Source of the DNA: VSJD01 sp041653875
GTDB lineage: Bacteria; Verrucomicrobiota; Kiritimatiellia; JAAZAB01
Length of the DNA: 23,787 bases
Direction: 5' to 3'
NCBI GenBank assembly: GCA_041653875.1
Contig: JBAZEM010000030.1
Coordinates: forward strand, 1-23,787
Part shown: positions 23,014-23,787 of the stretch, piece by piece
How the letters are laid out: every line of letters starts with the position of its first letter
How positions within the stretch are numbered: the stretch's first letter is position 1
Translations under genes and position numbers: made by a program
Notes under the pieces: model-generated
The model's input: the letters and a program-made list of their open reading frames with translations, nothing else
The model's database searches: none
Told to the model about the DNA's origin: nothing

Positions 23014-23019
23014 TTGGCA
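22964..23019 (+). other. attC of cassette C3
   Basis: R'' ATCGAAC (22964-22970) complements the cassette start; R' is GTTGGCA. Confidence 0.9.
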
Positions 23020-23024
23020 ATGAG

Positions 23025-23285
23025 ATGATGACCAGGAAACGAAAGACCCTCATGTGTGTGGCGGCATTAGTCGCGGTGACCGGCGCGTTCATCGCCTATG
23101 CCGCGATGCAGGTTGAGTGTCCCTACTGCCACAACGCAGACGGAAACGTAAAAGACAACTGCGTTCTGCGGCAACGGACGGGTGGGTGTGCGGAGGATTA
23201 TTACGGGCAACACCACAACAAGTCGAATTGCCCTTGGTGCGGCTCACGCGGGCGCATGAGCCGAGTTGAAGCATGGATGGACTGA
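23025..23285 (+). CDS. Cassette D: 86-residue exported or membrane-anchored CxxC protein
   Basis: The ATG at 23025 (a second ATG follows directly) lies only 12 bp inside the cassette and has no clear ribosome binding site. The N-terminus is basic (MMTRKRK), followed by a hydrophobic helix (LMCVAALVAVTGAFIAYAAM) that is a signal peptide or anchor. The rest carries CPYCHNADG, two further cysteines and CPWCGSRGRMS, resembling a small zinc ribbon of the DnaJ zinc-finger type. It probably works outside the cytoplasmic membrane, where the cysteines could bind metal or form disulfides. The gene is not A+T rich, unlike A and B. Confidence 0.75.
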   Translation: MMTRKRKTLMCVAALVAVTGAFIAYAAMQVECPYCHNADGNVKDNCVLRQRTGGCAEDYYGQHHNKSNCPWCGSRGRMSRVEAWMD

Positions 23286-23287
23286 AT

Positions 23288-23350
23288 TGCCAACACGGCG
23301 TCCCAGCCTATCGCCGCTAGCGCGGCTCAGGCTGAACGCCAACGTTCGAC
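23288..23350 (+). other. attC of cassette D
   Basis: R'' TGCCAAC (23288-23294) complements the cassette start G/TTGGCA. The arms GGCGTCCCAGCC and GGCTGAACGCC pair imperfectly; R' is GTTCGAC. Confidence 0.88.
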
Positions 23351-23363
23351 ACATGGAGGAGAT

Positions 23364-23606
23364 ATGGAAAACGAAAAGAAGATATGGTTTCCGGCAAAGC
23401 GGTACGGATGGGGATGGGGCCCGCCGTGTGCCTGGCAAGGGTGGCTGGTGATGCTACTGTGGTTGGCACTCCTGTGTGCAGGCGCGTGTTTCATGGCAAC
23501 ACGAGTTGTTTTGTTCGTGGCGTATGCCGTCGTTCTTTCTCTGGGCTTGATTGCCGTTTGCCTCATCAAAGGGGAGAAGCCTCGTTGGCGATGGGGTAAA
23601 AATTAG
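23364..23606 (+). CDS. Cassette E: 80-residue two-helix membrane protein
   Basis: GGAGG stands 4 nt before the ATG at 23364. The product starts MENEKKIWFPAKRYGWGWGPP then WQGWLV, has two membrane helices (about residues 28-44 and 46-68) and a short basic end (KGEKPRWRWGKN). Small proteins with the WFPAKRYGWGWG-type start are, from memory, widespread in proteobacteria and integron arrays; their function is unknown. The inner membrane is the likely site. Confidence 0.8.
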   Translation: MENEKKIWFPAKRYGWGWGPPCAWQGWLVMLLWLALLCAGACFMATRVVLFVAYAVVLSLGLIAVCLIKGEKPRWRWGKN

Positions 23607-23609
23607 ATT

Positions 23610-23667
23610 GTCGAACCAGCGGGTTCAGGCTATCGCGCTACGCGCTCAGCCTGACCCGTACCGTTCG
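23610..23667 (+). other. attC of cassette E
   Basis: R'' GTCGAAC (23610-23616) complements the cassette start G/TTCGAC. GGTTCAGGC and GCCTGACCC pair with one extra T; R' is GTTCGAC. Confidence 0.92.
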
Positions 23668-23689
23668 ACACAAACGAAAGGAGAAAGAA

Positions 23690-23787
23690 ACATGACAAAG
23701 ACGAAACAAATAGCAAGTGCGGTGATGGGACTGGCATGCGTGTGTCTGGTATTGTCGGCATCTGCCAGCATGGCGGCAAATTCTGAT
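23690..23787 (+). CDS. Cassette F: 5' part of a gene for a secreted protein, cut by the window end
   Basis: The ATG at 23690 follows AAAGGAG with 8-nt spacing. The visible 32 residues form a signal peptide: basic start (MTKTKQ), hydrophobic core (VMGLACVCLVLSA) and a probable cleavage site after ASASMA. Nothing can be said about the mature part. It starts 28 bp after the cassette boundary, as is usual for cassette genes. Confidence 0.72.

Larger units (their letters stand above)
19093..23787. mobile_element. Integron: intI, attI/leader and at least nine gene cassettes
   Basis: An integron-type tyrosine recombinase gene on the minus strand faces away from a row of short genes on the plus strand separated by eight attC sites. 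Predicted cassettes are 20765-21125 (A1), 21126-21641 (B), 21642-21978 (C1), 21979-22339 (A2), 22340-22676 (C2), 22677-23013 (C3), 23014-23344 (D), 23345-23661 (E) and 23662 onward (F). The array continues beyond the window. No transposon or plasmid genes are visible, so this looks like a sedentary chromosomal integron. Confidence 0.93.

Noticed and set aside
23014..23034. Shared GGC(T)AATGAGATG between the leader (20646-20657) and the start of cassette D
   Set aside because: Too short, and partly dictated by a start codon and the core site; treated as coincidence.
21075..23667. Direct repeats as insertion-sequence ends or CRISPR
   Set aside because: Each repeat has internal dyad symmetry with an extrahelical base, and its R'' box matches the cassette start, which only attC sites explain.

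Overview
The window is a high-GC bacterial chromosome segment, probably from an uncultured Gram-negative lineage. It encodes a beta-barrel outer-membrane protein and several exported proteins. It is peppered with tandem heptanucleotide repeats that translate as DDGRRTT-, MQNAECR-, IRNPQSA- and PTSNIEHRTSN-like peptides. From memory, such peptides are common in PVC-group metagenome bins (Kiritimatiellota, Lentisphaerae, Verrucomicrobia), so I lean that way; no rRNA or marker gene here settles it.

Layout. 1-195: edge of an unidentified gene and a promoter. 196-3948 (+): secreted thermolysin-type (M4) metalloprotease with beta-sandwich, FnIII and VCBS/FG-GAP domains. 3949-4309: inverted repeats, a terminator, REP-like palindromes and heptamers. 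4310-8721 (-): four-gene operon, ferritin-like/rubrerythrin protein > one-TM unknown protein > ABC ATPase > ABC permease, with a roughly 0.55 kb heptamer tract between the last two. 8864-9682 (-): beta-barrel outer-membrane protein. 9937-16239 (-): [NiFe]-hydrogenase maturation cluster hypF-hypC-hypD-hypE, heavily invaded by repeats; hypF carries four in-frame expansions. 16266-16932: REP-associated tyrosine transposase (RAYT) between copies of a perfect palindrome. 17057-18027 (-): AbiEii-like nucleotidyltransferase with a small overlapping partner gene. 18327-19001 (-): membrane protein with a C-terminal winged-helix domain, joined by a repeat-derived linker.

19093-23787 is a complete integron platform. 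An intI integrase gene (-) has IntI1-like catalytic spacing and the integron-specific patch, but its N-terminal part carries a repeat insertion. A divergent attI/leader follows, then an array of at least nine cassettes (+). Eight attC sites are visible. In all eight the R'' box is the exact reverse complement of G plus the first six bases of the same cassette, which is the signature of cassettes that once existed as circles. Cassette order is A1 (79-aa coiled coil), B (130-aa one-TM protein), C1 (small or structured, no good long gene), A2, C2, C3, D (86-aa exported CxxC protein), E (80-aa two-TM protein), F (signal-peptide protein, cut by the window end). C is present three times, apparently identical at 337 bp each; A is present twice, with two amino-acid differences.

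Two themes stand out. First, a heptanucleotide tandem repeat encodes the same heptapeptide in all three frames of a strand, so tracts whose 21-nt period lacks stops stay open in any frame. This may explain why repeats sit inside hypF, intI and other genes without destroying them. Second, the integron holds a compact cassette (C) kept in three apparently identical copies, whose product is either a structured RNA or a frame-broken small protein.
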